Below, one piece after another: positions 35,740 to 47,900 of a DNA stretch of 64,000 nucleotides. Position 1 is the stretch's first letter. The number at the start of each line of letters is the position of its first letter. Under the pieces are notes generated by a model. The model saw only the letters and a list, made by a program, of their open reading frames with translations. It had not been told where the DNA came from and did no database searches. This stretch comes from Fallopia convolvulus (Eukaryota; Streptophyta; Magnoliopsida; Caryophyllales; Polygonaceae): NCBI GenBank assembly GCA_964016875.1, contig OZ024722.1, forward strand, positions 62,083,443 through 62,147,442. Direction: 5' to 3'. Made by a program: the position numbers and the translations under genes.

Positions 35740-36318
35740 AGCTCAATTTAGTTTTTATATCCTTTGCAGAAAGAATTTTTGGTCTCGTTAAAATTTCATA
35801 AAAGGTAAGATCACACGTATAAACTCTCTTTTTAGTGTACCGACCAAAGAAAAAAGTATAGTACGAATTTAAATTTTCTTACTTTATATAAAAGCAAAAG
35901 CCAAAAGAGAAAAACATGCACCATTTAGTTGCCTTTTGGATAAATTAATCCAATACCGACCAGAAAAATAAGAACAAAGCAAGTGTAGACACTAAAAAGC
36001 CATTGTCTTTTGTATTTCAAGCGAGTCAATTGACAATATGCAGAAGCAGGATCAAGTATATATGTTCTATTTACATTTAACTGTCCAAAAGAAACACTTC
36101 AATCTATTTTCTCCTTGACTACAAACTTACAAAGTATGGATGGGGTCATGGGGAATTATAACCAATATCTTCTATTAGTATGGACACCTGAGCAAGGCAA
36201 TCTGAGAGTACTTCAGCAAGTTTCCTGAAAAGGCTACTCAGATGGTTTCATGGTTATACAAATCTCTGTAGAGGTCTTGATCTTGATTGGTAACAATTGC
36301 AGTGACAGATGCACGTTC
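35740..36318. repeat. 3' flank of SIS3-like gene 1; first copy of a repeated flank module
   Basis: The stretch about 35960-36240 shares words with 38250-39810, 41480-41890 and 44570-49740. Examples are AACAAAGCA...AAAAGCCATTG, ATGCAGAAGCAGGATCAAGT and TTCTATTTACATTT. It is part of the segmental duplication that made the gene family. Confidence 0.6.
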
Positions 36319-37810
36319 TTAGTCATCATCTAGGAGGCCGGATGCATTCCGTTTGAGAGTTGTGGATGAAGAACAGGTCATGTACCTGAAACCAATTCAT
36401 CAGAGACAGTGAGCCACCTTTATCCTACCACATAACCAATCATTCGTCTTTTGATAAGATGTTCTGCATTACTTAAATATGGAGGATATTTTTCATATCC
36501 ACATTGTGATATAGTATTCTCAAGCTTAGAAATGTGCACTTCATTACAACTTCAGACTTTTAGATAAGAATGCATTCAAAATTGAAATCAAAAGAGGTTT
36601 AAATCTCCTACCTAAAAGACCCAAAAATAGCACAAGGCAAATTGAGAGGACCATGACATCAGGAAATTGGCAGCATGCTTACATGGTTTAATTGCATTTT
36701 TCTACCTCTATTGCATAAGACAAGCATTTTAAGCTAACTGCGGGGTTATCAATTTGCACGAATCAATTGGACAGATATAGAAATGCATATACCTTTGCAT
36801 TACAAAACAAGGAAAGGTAGAGATTTCACCAAAACTAATCAGCCAGAACATAAAAAACCACAATCTCTGTCCAAATCCATGCAGCTGCATTGGAGCAATA
36901 ACACATACACACATCAATTTCACATGTCTACAAGCCCAGACATTCAAGCAATTCTAGATAATAAAAAGCTACTTACCAAGTGTCTTTCACCTGCGTACAA
37001 CAACATACCGATGCTAGTCCATGCAAAAAGAAAAGGATAGAATATCACATAGAGTGTTATCAAGACAAATCCTCTCCCATAGAAATGAACATTCCTATGT
37101 TGACCACTAAAGTCCCTGAAAAGTGCAACATTTGCACCATCAGCAAAGGGAAAAGCAATCTTCACACATTTTCTAAGCTAATTAACAAAAAAACCAGGAT
37201 GCAAAAAACCATATCTATCCATAATCAAAGTGCTGAACATTTTTAAGATCATACAATCCAACATCAACACATTAGACGGCTTACAATCTCATTCCGGCAG
37301 CTGAATGCCATTCAAGAGTCGCCAAAAGCCTGAAGAGAACAGCAACGCAAAAGTCGACCTAATCGTAACGAGAACAGAACAAAAACACAGAATCAGTCAA
37401 TATTTCTCTAACGGCTTGACCGAGCAAGTAGCGATCAGAGAACGAAGATTGCACCGCCATCCATGTGAATGCGATTTGAGAAAAAGCGTGCCGAAACAAA
37501 GTAGCCACGCACATTCTAAGCAAGCAAGAGAGTCAAAGAAACACTTGCGAAGCACGAAACCGCCATTCGTGAACCAGCGCACACTACAATTTCGAGCAAA
37601 AATGAACGAAACTACAGAAATTACAAGAAATCGCCTCGAGAGGATACGCAATGATCCATAGAATTGGAACGAAGAACGGGCCGAATCGTTGAAAACTGCA
37701 ATAAATAGGTAATCGGAAGGTTAAAAGTGAAATTCAAGCTTTGGAAGAAAGTAAAGAAGAGATACGATACGAAGTACGAACCATGTCAGTTTGAGACCAG
37801 GCGGAGCCAT
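36319..37810 (-). CDS. SIS3-like four-helix membrane protein without RING, paralogue 1
   Basis: Seven exons (minus): 37782-37810, 37588-37695, 37455-37515, 37285-37358, 36977-37115, 36793-36884, 36319-36385, for 189 residues in frame. The protein follows the membrane half of Arabidopsis SIS3, an E3 ligase in sugar response: VDFCVAVLFRLLATLEWHSA AG, then MRLDFSGQHRNVHFYGRG, a helix with YPFLFAWTSIG, and LHGFGQRLWFFMFWL. It stops after a short tail ending LLDDD, with no RING-H2. The 29-base first exon, intron phases and 61-base third exon are the same in paralogues 2 and 3. An apparent frameshift in exon 2 disappears once the 72-bp intron 37516-37587 (TT|GTAGTG...TTAG) is recognised. Role unknown; a membrane adaptor or competitor of a RING ligase is possible. 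Confidence 0.7.
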
Positions 37811-38515
37811 GGATTGCTAGATGGAAACCAGAAAGACAGAATCGATTCTTCAGCGAGCGATCGACGATTGGAAGAGTTGATGGAGATTGGAGAGAATTCT
37901 AGAAAGAGAGGGGCTATAGATGTTTACCGTGTTTGTGAAGATAGAGAGAGCGAGCGAGCAAGTGACATGTGAAAGCGGGGAGGAGGGGAAATGGAGGTTT
38001 TGGGCGGGATTTTTTAATTTTTTCCAGTCGATTTTGACGATGGTTGACGGCGTTAAATGACTCTCCCGCAACGTATAGACGTCCTACTACGGCGTCTATG
38101 GAGGGGAACGGAGAGGCCACACGACAAGAGAAACATTTACTCTTTCTTTGTTTGTTCATAACACGCTTGTTTTTGACGAATTCGATCCATGAGGCCAGTC
38201 TAGTTAAGCCGAAATCAAATCATCAAATCATTGTATGATATTCGTTGCATCCGCTACTACTTTTGTAACGGATGAACCTATATTGTGTCCCATAAAAAAA
38301 CAGAACTCAACTCTGGTATGTTTCAAGTTCTTGACAATAAATCACACCTCTACATCTAATTGATCAACCTATAATCATAACAGCATGTTTATAAACATTT
38401 CAAAAAAACCAAATATGCCCCTATTACATTTACTTTACAAACGCAAAAGCCAAGAATCCCTAGTACAAACCAGAAAAATCAAGAACAAAGCACTAAAAAG
38501 CCATTGCCCTATGCC
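37811..38515. repeat. promoter side of paralogue 1, then second copy of the flank module
   Basis: Positions 37850-38060 resemble 43440-43640 upstream of paralogue 2 (GTGTTTGTGAAGATAGAGAG against GCGTTTGCGAAGATAGAGAG). From about 38250 the sequence follows 41485-41720 (CCTATATTGTGTCCCATAAA against CCTATATTGTGTTCCCTAAA). The module is then split by the Copia insertion at 38521 and resumes at 39540. Confidence 0.6.
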
Positions 38516-38520
38516 CCTAT

Positions 38521-39184
38521 TGAAAGTAGAGAGAGCTGCGACAGTTAAGACCGTATCGGTTGTCGTGGTGACAGTTAAGGCCGTATCGGTTGAGGATTTT
38601 TGTGCACGGCGAGCTTCCTCGAGCAAGAGAGAGCTGCGACACTGATGGAAGGTCGGGAAAGGTAGTTGGTGTGGAATGAGGGCTGCCATGGTGCCAAAAT
38701 CATCATTTAAGCCTTGTATAGTTTGGAGAACGAGGGTCTCATCGGAGACGGGGTGATCGACGTCCGCGAGGCCGTCGGCAAGGGTCTTAAGTTTTTGGCA
38801 GTAGTCGGTGATGGACATGGAGCCTTGATTTAGACTTCGGAATTGGGTTTCAAGATGAATTGCTCGGGCTTTCTTGTTGTCTCGGAATAAGTTTTCGATG
38901 GCTAGCCAAATGTCATGGGCCGTAGCCTTAGGTTTCATGACAATATCGAAGATATCGGTGGAGATAGATCCATAGATCCATGAGAGAACTATGTAATCAA
39001 GCATTTGCCAATGTGGGTCGGTAGAGTTGTCGGTGGAGGCTGAGATGTGGGACAAAAGGGCGAATTTTCCTAGTGTAACGAGGAATAGCTCGCGCCATTT
39101 GTTGTAGTTGGAGGAATTAAGATCGAGTTGGATTGGCACATGCGTTTTGATGCTAGCGACATGAAGGGCCTGAGCATTAGCCAT
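38521..39184 (-). pseudogene. Copia gag (UBN2 family), 3'-truncated
   Basis: The ATG at 39184 opens MANAQALHVASIKTHVPIQL. Copia gag landmarks follow: NYNKWRELFLVTLGKFALLS, DIWLAIENLFRDNKKARAIH, QFRSLNQGSMSITDYCQKLK and DETLVLQTIQGLNDDFGTMA. The frame runs through the deletion joint into the LTR stub and beyond, ending at 38435. There is no zinc knuckle, protease, integrase or RT. Non-functional relic. Confidence 0.85.
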
Positions 39185-39377
39185 GGAAAAGGGATTTGAG
39201 AGGGTGGGCTGGTTTTGTGATTCAGTTTGATTGCCGGTTTGATTTCCGTCAACGGGGGTTGAACGGGGAGAGACTGGTGGGGTTGAACGGGGAGTGACTG
39301 ACTGACTGGTGGGGTAACCATGGTGATTGAGAAGGAGGCGAGGATTAGGAATGTTTTAGTGGTTAGGCCTGATACCA

Positions 39378-39534
39378 TGAAAGTAGAGAAAATCCCTCTT
39401 GGGTTGCCATGTATTGAATGAGAGTATATATAGTAGTACAAAGAAGATATCCTACTGAGCAAGATTTACGTAACTAAATACAAGATAGAATACAAAGTAG
39501 TTCCTATCATCTAGGTGAATGACGTTGACTAACA
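39378..39534 (-). repeat. 5' LTR of the truncated Copia
   Basis: Ends at the PBS TGGTATCAGG (39368-39377, minus strand). Confidence 0.8.
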
Positions 39535-39843
39535 CCTATCATTCACATAACCCAGAAGTTTGCAAATATGCATACACAGCATACACTACAGGAGCAGTAA
39601 CAATATGCAGAAGCAGGATCAAGTCAAGATGTTCTATTTACATTTTATTTAGCCATCCACAAGAAACAAGCCATCAATCAACTATCCTTCTCATTCACTA
39701 CATAGTATTAGCATGAGCACTAGAGCAAACCAACAAGTCCCGATTGGGCTTAGCATGGCACAAGAGCAAACCAATCCGACAAGTTCAGTAAGTTTACCGA
39801 AAAGGCGAATGAACACAGGGAACTCTCAACAACCAATACTCCT

Positions 39844-40569
39844 TTACCTTCTATAGTATCCTCTATGTTTTGAGCTACTATTATCACTATTATGCACCCT
39901 CTTTCCTACCATCAAAACTCGGACGTGTTCCTTCTCCTTGTTCTCCCTTTTCAGCCTTTCTTCTCTCAACTCCTCCAACGTCTTCCTTTTCCCTTCTTCT
40001 TTCTTCGCCTCCTTCCTCATTACACTAGACGACGGCTTCTCCTCTTCTTTCTCCTTTTTGCTCGGTTTTGTCATATACCATGGAGCCTTCACCCCTTTCC
40101 CCGCAATCCCATACCCCAGCCTGTACACCTCATCCTCCGGTCCTACCACCCTCGGCGCAGCCTCTTTCTTCATCTTCTTGTTCTTGCTCCCCTCCTCCAC
40201 CTCCTTACCCTCCTTCTTTCTAACCCTTCCAACTTCAACAGGATCAAATATCTTTATCCCCTCAAACAGATTGATGTGGTTGGAATCTGATTTTGATTGA
40301 CCTTCCAACTCAACAGCCACGGTTGCTTCTGCTTCCCTTGCATTGACGGTTTCTTTAGTGGTAACTTGCGCGAATGGATCTGCGCCACGCGCACGGCTAC
40401 GGAGCTGCTCGAGGCGGGACTCAGCCTCGCGCTTTCTGATTTGCTCTTGCTTGAGCTGTTCTTCCTTTGCTGCTTCTTCCTCGTCACGCTTAACCTTTTC
40501 CCGGTTGTCAAAGTTGTAGACATTCCACCTCTTCTGAGGTAGGATGTTTAAGCCTCCATGCCCACCCAT
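39844..40569 (-). CDS. LENG1-like protein with CIR N-terminal domain
   Basis: Single coding exon for 241 residues. The N-terminus MGGHGGLNILPQKRWNVYNF then DNREKVKRDEEEAAKEEQ is the CIR_N domain (PF10197) in the form of leukocyte receptor cluster member 1 and its plant homologues. The family is linked to spliceosome-associated nuclear proteins. A short conserved core GPEDEVYRLGYGIAGKG then APWYMTKPS follows, and the C-terminus is Lys/Glu-rich and probably a coiled coil. A leader intron is likely: acceptor CTCAG|GTG ends at 40600 and donor AAAG|GTATGC begins at 41173 (minus). The gene sits between SIS3-like paralogues 1 and 2 on the same strand. Its 3' flank is a copy of their flank module, so the surrounding duplication took place around it. 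Confidence 0.9.
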   Translation of the reverse strand: MGGHGGLNILPQKRWNVYNFDNREKVKRDEEEAAKEEQLKQEQIRKREAESRLEQLRSRARGADPFAQVTTKETVNAREAEATVAVELEGQSKSDSNHINLFEGIKIFDPVEVGRVRKKEGKEVEEGSKNKKMKKEAAPRVVGPEDEVYRLGYGIAGKGVKAPWYMTKPSKKEKEEEKPSSSVMRKEAKKEEGKRKTLEELREERLKRENKEKEHVRVLMVGKRVHNSDNSSSKHRGYYRR

Positions 40570-40599
40570 GATTATTGCCTTTTCTGACTAAAATTTCAC

Positions 40600-41173
40600 C
40601 TGAGAGATCATCCAAAGCGTTAAAGAAATGAGTATTGATAAAAATAACCCCGTTCAAACAATAGTACAAGCAGTTTAATCAAGATTTTTCACAAGATTAA
40701 CAGTAGTAATCAGGTGAGTTTAACAAGCAAGCAAAGCTACATGTTTCATGTTAATGTAATCATACATACAATGACCAACATTGTTAATAAGACACAATTT
40801 GCACTTGTCCCACTGCATCTCATTACCAAACAGATTTAAAAGAAATCGAAGAGTACAATCAGGATTGTTAGGTTGGCAATCTCAGAAGAGTACAATCCCC
40901 AATTTGCCTTCGATGAAACAATGAAATTTTAATTAGAAATTTCTGGAATGTTGCTATCCAAAGAAACCAACCAAGCAAAGAGATGCACCGAAGAGAAAAT
41001 TGCAAATGAAAATCAACCACACATGTGTTAATTCACATACTAGTACCAAATCGAAGTTCGTCATAGGGCGATTAACGCTAACAACATCCCAATTTTAAAA
41101 CCCTAATATCAAATTTATCACTCGAATTGAAACCCTAATGATGGCGCTTGAACAAATTCAAAGGGATGCATAC
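40600..41173 (-). other. probable 5' UTR intron of the LENG1-like gene
   Basis: On the minus strand GAAAG|GTATGCATCC (donor) and CTCTCAG|GTGAAATT (acceptor) bracket AT-rich DNA with no ORF, 30 bases before the ATG. Confidence 0.5.
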
Positions 41174-41890
41174 CTTTCTCGCGCCGAGCTCATATATGGG
41201 TGGTCGCTCGTCGCTCGTCGGTGACTAATCGTTGCCAGGAGAGGGAGAGAAAAGATGCTTCGGGGATGGCTGATAAATTGATAATTACGACTGTTTCTTA
41301 TTTGAGATTGGTGAGAAATTGACGGTATTTGCCGATGCTATATACATATTCTTCAAGGCCCAAACCGATGAGGAGTTCCAATTAGCGCCCCTAAAAGCCC
41401 AAATACAATTAGTTCACTTAGACATGGTAAGGCCCAAATGAGAACTCCGTACAAATTTCAATTATCACTTTCATCAGAATCCTTGATGCAATCCTATATT
41501 GTGTTCCCTAAAACAAAGATTGAACTCTGGCATGCTTCAAGAACTTGACAATAAATTACCTCTACATTTAACTGATCTACCTATAAGCATAACACAATTT
41601 CTATAAACATCTCAAAAATAAAGCTAGGAACTCAGAATTACAGTACCGGCCAAAGAAAAAAGTTGGGAATTCAAAATTTAGCCAATAATCCTGTACCAAC
41701 CAGAAAAATTCATGTGACCCAACAGTTTGCATTTTGCCAATATGCACACAGTCATTCATACACTACAGAAGCAGTAACAAGATGTAGAAGCAATATCAAG
41801 TAAGGATTTTCTATTTACATTTGATTCAACAACAAAAGGAACCGATCAATCATCAGTATATAAGAAGCCATTGCCTTCTTCCTTCACTAT

Positions 41891-43392
41891 TCACGGTTCT
41901 ACAATCCCTGTAGTGCCTTGGTCTGTGAAAGATGAGTGTTCTGCGTCATCTAGGAGCTCAACGCGCTCAGTGCGAGAGACATGAGTTGGGAGCAAGTCAC
42001 AAACCTGAAGCCATGTGATCAGAGTATTAACCACATAACTAATCATCCATTTTCATGATGCTGCATAACTTATAAATTGTCACTTTGTAGATTTTTTTTT
42101 TTTTTTTTTGAGGAATGGTAATCATGCACAATAGAACTCTGAAGTTCCATAAACCCAGCAAGGTTCAAGGTGCGCTCCCGCCTTGAACTAACATGTCAAA
42201 AACATAGGCCTCCCTGTGTATGCATCGTCATGGAATGAATTCACTCAACAAGAAAATCATAAGGCAGTTGAGAGGACAATGATATCACAAAACTCCTCAA
42301 TGCGCATTTAATGACAGTTCTTACCTCTAGAAATCTCATTGTGGGTTATCAATATGCATGAATCAATTACAACCATAGATGAACATCAGAAAAAAATATC
42401 CAAAATACATGAATGCATACCTTTGCAATACAAGAAGAAGGAGAGTAACAAAGTTCGCCACAGCTTATCACCCAGAACACAAGAAAACACCATTTCTGTC
42501 CACCTTCAGGCAGCTGAATTGAAGTAGCATGAAACCATCAATGTCACACACTTTCATGCAATTCCAGTTAAATATGAAGCTACTTACCAAGCCTGTTTCA
42601 CTTGTGAACAGCAGCATAGCACCAATGATAGTCCATGCCAAAAGAAAAGGATAGAGTATCATACAAAGTGTAGACAGGAGTACCACTCTCGCACAGAGAC
42701 GAACATATGTCGGTTGTCCAGAGAAGTCCCTGAACCAAGCAATCTCTAGTTCTTTACACATTTTGTCAATAACTGAAGAGATTGGAAATTGTACAAACTA
42801 ATCGATCAATAATCAAGTACTATGAATTTGCTTACAATCCAATCCCTTCAGCCAAACAAAGATCCATAATCCTCAAAAGCCGGATGAGAATACCAGTGAA
42901 AAAATCAACCTAAAAGCAAGAAGAACAGCATAAAAGCACGAATTCAGGAAAAATGTGCAAAAGGCTTGATGAAGCAAGAATCAGTGAGAGAACAATATAT
43001 GGTACCTCCATCCATGTGTAAACGTTCTCAGAAAAATCGTACCGATTCCAAGCAGCCACGCACATTCTAAGCAAGCAAGATAGTCAAAGAATCCCTTGCC
43101 AAACACGAAATCGACTGATCTCGTTGATTCTCGAACCAGCGTAAACAGAACGAAACTATAAAATCTAGAACAAATCACTGCAAGAGGATACACACTGATC
43201 CATAGTATTGGGACGAAGATCAGGTCAAACCTGCAAGCAAGAAGCGGACGGGAAGTTAAAAGGCGAAATTCAAGCTTTGAAAAGTGCAATTGCGAAAAGA
43301 GAGATCGGCGAGAGCATAGAAACCAATCCAATTTGAGATAGAGGAAGGGATTTAGGAACGAACATTTTCAACATGAGACCGATCGAAGCCAT
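41891..43392 (-). CDS. SIS3-like four-helix membrane protein without RING, paralogue 2
   Basis: Seven exons (minus): 43364-43392, 43147-43230, 43006-43066, 42836-42909, 42588-42729, 42421-42513, 41891-42004, for 198 residues in frame. It is the best match to SIS3: VDFFTGILIRLLRIMDLCLA, EGIGLDFSGQPTYVRLCARV, ILYPFLLAWTIIGAMLLF and LPEGGQKWCFLVFWVI. SIS3 itself has VDYTTVFVFRLLMFIDNGLA, AAGMGLDFGSQQRYARFCGR and CLPEEGQKWGFLIW. Predicted helices are near residues 10-30, 60-78, 97-122 and 137-155. After the fourth helix the SIS3 linker and RING-H2 are replaced by a 38-residue tail (HVSRTERVELLDDAEHSS). The locus looks functional. Intron 6 contains a poly(A)-tailed insertion. Confidence 0.75.
42092..42250 (-). 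repeat. poly(A)-tailed retroposon-like insertion in intron 6 of paralogue 2
   Basis: A run of 18 T (42092-42109), a poly(A) tail on the minus strand, precedes about 140 bp that is absent from the same intron of paralogue 1. It may be a SINE or the 3' end of a LINE. No target duplication was resolved and the right border is approximate. Confidence 0.35.
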
Positions 43393-44757
43393 GAATTTCT
43401 AGATTGAAGGACAAAATCAAATCTCCATCGACCGATCGACGATTGAAAGAGCCGGATAATTGGATGCGGATTGGAGATGTTTTGCGCGTTTGCGAAGATA
43501 GAGAGAACAAGCAAGTGACAAGTGAAAGAAGAGAGGGAAATGGAGGTTTTTGCGGGATTTTAATTTGTTCTAGAATTTTCAACATCTTTGACCATGGTTG
43601 ACTACATTTTTTTGACTGATGGCCCGCCAATAGAGTCCGTATCGTACGGACTACGGAGGGTATATAGGTGGACCGAAGTTGGCACACGATGATGCCACGT
43701 CAGACAAGAGATGATTACGTGGAGACGCTACAAAATAGCCGTTAAAAACAAAAGAGTGGCACGGTTTAGGTTTATGATTTGGCCAAATTCCGAACCGTTA
43801 ATTTGGCCGGTTTAAAACTGACAATTTAAGGTAAGTTAATTGCTAGTTTTATCTGTTAATCGTCGATTTTTTTTTCTTCATTTTTTGAGGTTAAATCGAA
43901 CCAGCTCTCAAACTAATCAAAACTGAAATCGAAACCTAAACCTTCAAAGTGAAGAGGGACGGTTTAAGTTAAGATTTGACCAAATCCGAAACTGGAAGTC
44001 TCAAATTGAAACTGCCGGTTTAACCGTGGCATGGGAAAGAAAAGCTACATGATTACAATTTACTAATATAATTGGGACCAAAAAATAATTACAACTATAA
44101 TAAAAAATTTACTGGTTGATAGATGAGTATACAAGTATAATAGTTTTTGATGGATTATGAAAATTTAATCTTCCGTCAATAATTCGTAAATCATTTAGGA
44201 CATTGACTACACCTCCAACGTACCATATGAAAAAATTGCAAGTTAGTCTCAAGGAATAAACACTTCGCCCAAAATGAGAATTCGATCAATAATTATTTTT
44301 GATGAAATGGCAAATAAGGTATCTTTAATTTATATCCAGAAGACTGGATAAGACATTACTTGCTGATCCAAGCGTGATCTTCAATGACGCACACACCAAA
44401 AAGAACTTAAATGGGCAAAACTCACAAAACAAAACAATATCCATAGAACGAACACTATTTGTTCATTGGCGCCCCGGTTAAATTTGTCTATTTACCGAAA
44501 TAAAAAGAGATTTGGGCTCAGCTGTGAAATCCTCTGTAGATAAATCAATCAAGTCGAAAAATCTCAGTTCAAGAGAACCATGATTTTTCAATGAATGATT
44601 CAAATTCCACGCTTTAATACAAAACCAACCAAAATAATCAAGAACAAAGCAAGGATAAACATTTGCTTCATCAGCAAAAGGAAATTGATCAGTCATCATC
44701 AGACATCAGTATTGATTTTAACATCAAAAAGGCAAGCATCAGTCATCATTCATCAGT
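43393..44757. other. intergenic: paralogue 2 promoter and third-gene 3' flank
   Basis: 43440-43640 is the conserved upstream block shared with paralogue 1. 43750-44040 is rich in CGGTTTAA and CCGAAC words of unknown type. From about 44570 the flank module begins again and is split by the full-length Copia. Confidence 0.5.
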
Positions 44758-44762
44758 ATCTA

Positions 44763-44963
44763 TGTTGATATTCTCATACTTGAGAAGAGATGAAAAGATA
44801 AAACAGAGAATTTCTTATTGAATGAAAGACTGATTACAGTGATCAAGTATTTATAGCTATCACCACTTAGCTGAAACTGAGATTCTGTTACAGAGGAGTG
44901 AGTTAGTTACAAGAGATTACACGTGTCCTTAACTAATACCTAACTCACTCTTATATCCTAATA
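44763..44963 (-). repeat. 3' LTR of the full-length Copia
   Basis: Minus strand TATTAGGATAT to GAATATCAACA; preceded by the polypurine tract. Confidence 0.92.
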
Positions 44964-44969
44964 TCCCCC

Positions 44970-47900
44970 TCAAATTGGAGGTGTGGTGAACAAACCCAAT
45001 TTGGAAAGTACAGAATTATGATGAGGACCAGACAATGGTTTAGTAAAAAATGTCAGCCAGCTGCAACTCTGTTGGAACGTGAGTGAGTGTAATGAGCCCT
45101 TCACGAAGCTTAGAACGAACGAAGTGACAATCGATCTCGATGTGCTTCGTTCGTTCATGGAAAACAGGATTTTTGGCGATGTGAATGGCTGCCTGACTGT
45201 CACATTTGACTGGAACTGGTAGAAGATGAGGTACCTCCATTTCATGTAAAAGCCTGGTTAACCAAGAAAGTTCAGCAGTGAGACGCCGTAAAGACCTGTA
45301 CTCAGCCTCGGCAGATGACAAAGATATCGTTGTTTGCTTCTTCGATTTCCAAGAGATAGGAGAAGATCCAAGCATAATAAAGTACCCACTGACTGATCGT
45401 CGAGTACATAAGCAAGATGCCCAATCAGAGTCACAAAATGCTTGCAAAGTGAAATCTGGTGAAGAAGATAAAAGGATTCCAGAATGCAAGGTTCCCTTTA
45501 AAAATCGAAGAGTATGTAAAGCTGCCTTGAAATGTACAGAACAAGGACTTTGCATATATTGACTGAGATGCTGAACTGCAAAACATATATCAGGTCGAGA
45601 TGTGGTGACGAAATTTAGTTTGCCAACCAACCTTCTATATGAAGTTGGATCTGGTAGATAATCTTTGTGATCTGCAGACAGCTTTATTGAAGGATCCAGA
45701 GGGCTTCGAGTAGGAGAAGAATTGTCTGGATCAAAATCTTTCAAAATATCCTAGATAAACTTTCTTTGTGACATAATGATGCCCTTTGAGGAATGCAAAA
45801 ACTCAACACCTAGGAAGTAACTCAGAGTGCCCAGATCTTTAATTTTGAAAATATCATCCAGAAAAGCCTTGATGGATGCAATCTCCTTTGAATCATTGCC
45901 AGTCACCAAAATATCATCAACATAAACGGCTAAGAATACCACTGAATTTGAGGACTTTTTGTAAAACAAAGAATGATCATTAGGAGAAAGATCATACCCT
46001 TGTGAATATAAAGCCTCAGAAAGTTTAGAATGCCACTGTCTAGAGGCTTGCTTGAGGCCATAAAGTGACTTGTTCAACCGACATGCTTTGCCAACAGATG
46101 CTTGAATGCCTTGTGGAATTTTCATATAAACCTCCTCTTGCAATTCACCATGGAGGAAAGCGTTGTTCACATCTAATTGTGAAAGAGACCATTGCTTTTT
46201 GACAGCCACAGCAACAAGGCTTCTAATGGTGGTGAGTTTGACTACAGGAGAGAATGTCTCTGTGTAGTCGATGCCTTCTTTTTGTGTACATCCTTTGATG
46301 ACTAATCTAGCTTTGTGTCTTTCTAATGTTTCATCAGCTTTATACTTCAGTTTAAACACCCATTTTGAACTGATGGGCTTTTTTCCTTTAGGCAAATCCA
46401 CAATGTCCCATGTGTGATTTGCATCAAGAGCTGCTAACTCTTTGGACATAGCCTCACGCCATTCTGGAAAAGAATTAGCTTCAAGAAAAGTTTCAGGTTC
46501 TTTGAGAATGGAGACATTAGCAACCAAATGTTGACTCATAGGTATAAGATCAGAAAAATCCATGACAGATCCTGGAGAAGTAAGAACACTATTGCAAGAG
46601 GCATTAGAACATACAAAATCCTGAAGATAAGAAGGAGTAGTGACTGCCCTGGATGATCTTCTGAGTACAACTTGTGGCTGTTGTTGTTGTTGTGAAAAGC
46701 CAGGAGAATCAAAAGCCAATGAGTCAGGACTATCAGAAACTGATGGCAAAATGTCTGATGTATCATGGAAATTAGCTGGTTGAGGAGAAGAAGAATCTGA
46801 TGTTGAAGTAGAATCAAAGAATTTCTCAAAATCTTGCACAGGAAGTGGAAGAACAGTAGAATACTCATCTGAAATTGAAGCAAAAGGCATAATCTCTTCA
46901 TGAAAGACAACATCTCGTGAATAAAAAACTTCTTTGCTGTCAAGGTTGAGTAGTCTGTATGCCTTTTTATTAGAAGGATATCCTAAAAAAACACACTTAA
47001 TAGCTCTTGGCATGAACTTATGTCTGCCTATTTTAAGTGTTGAGGCAAAAGCAAGACATCCAAAGACCCGAAGATTCTCAAGGTCAGGTTTCTTGGAAAA
47101 CAAAACTTCATATGGAGATTTCCCATTAAGAACAGTAGAAGGAAATCTATTAATAAGAAAGGCTGCAGTCAAAACAGAATATCCCCAATAAGAAATAGGT
47201 AGATGAGCATCAAAAAGAAGAGCACGAGCCACCTCCAATAAGTGCTTATGCTTTCGCTCTACTACTCCATTTTGTTGGGGAGTATAGACACATGATGTTT
47301 GATGAATAATCCCTTTGGAAGAAAGAAACTTAGTTGCTTGATGGCTACTACCAAGTTCCTTAGCATTGTCTGTCCTAATAATTTTGACAGTTGTACCAAA
47401 CTGATTTTCAATCATGACTAAAAAATCTTTGAGGACAGTGAAGCTACTAGCTTTATCTTTCAACAAGTGAATCCAGGTTACTCTTGAATAATCATCAACA
47501 ATCGTCAAAAAATATTTGAAACCATCATGAGTAGGAATTGGGAAAGGTCCCCAAGTATCGACATGTATTAGCTCAAAGACAGAGTTTGTACAAGATGAAC
47601 TATGTGAAAAAGGCAATCGATGATGCCTTGCTTTAGCACATTCAGTACAAGGAGGTAGATCAACCTTCTGAAAATCTATATTACAAAGAGATTTCAGTTT
47701 GGAATAAGGAAGGTGACCTAATCTCTTATGTAAAAGCATGACTTTATTGATTAAAACTGTAGAAGTAGAATGTTGTTGTGCAGAAACAGTATTTGACAAT
47801 TCCTGATGTCTGTTGCCATCAAATTGCTCAAGCAGAAACAACCCTTTAGAAGCTTTACCAAGGATTATAGGCTTGGGTTGTGTCAAACCCTGCAAGACAC

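Larger units (their letters stand above)
38521..39534 (-). mobile_element. truncated Ty1/Copia element with target duplication CCTAT
   Basis: A 157-bp 5' LTR (39378-39534 on the minus strand, TGTTAGTC to CTACTTTCA) is followed by the PBS TGGTATCAGG and a gag gene. On the other side only about 14 bases of the second LTR remain (TGAAAGTAGAGAGA at 38521), joined straight to gag. CCTAT flanks both ends (38516-38520 and 39535-39539). Pol and most of the 3' LTR were deleted, with the outer borders kept. Confidence 0.85.

Noticed and set aside
37455..37695. Paralogue 1 as a frameshifted pseudogene
   Set aside because: The apparent shift and stop vanish when the 72-bp phase-2 intron seen at the same place in paralogues 2 and 3 is removed. 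The gene then closes in frame.
39892..40542. Plus-strand ORFs rich in Leu/Phe/Pro
   Set aside because: Antisense shadows of the Lys/Glu-rich LENG1-like coding exon.
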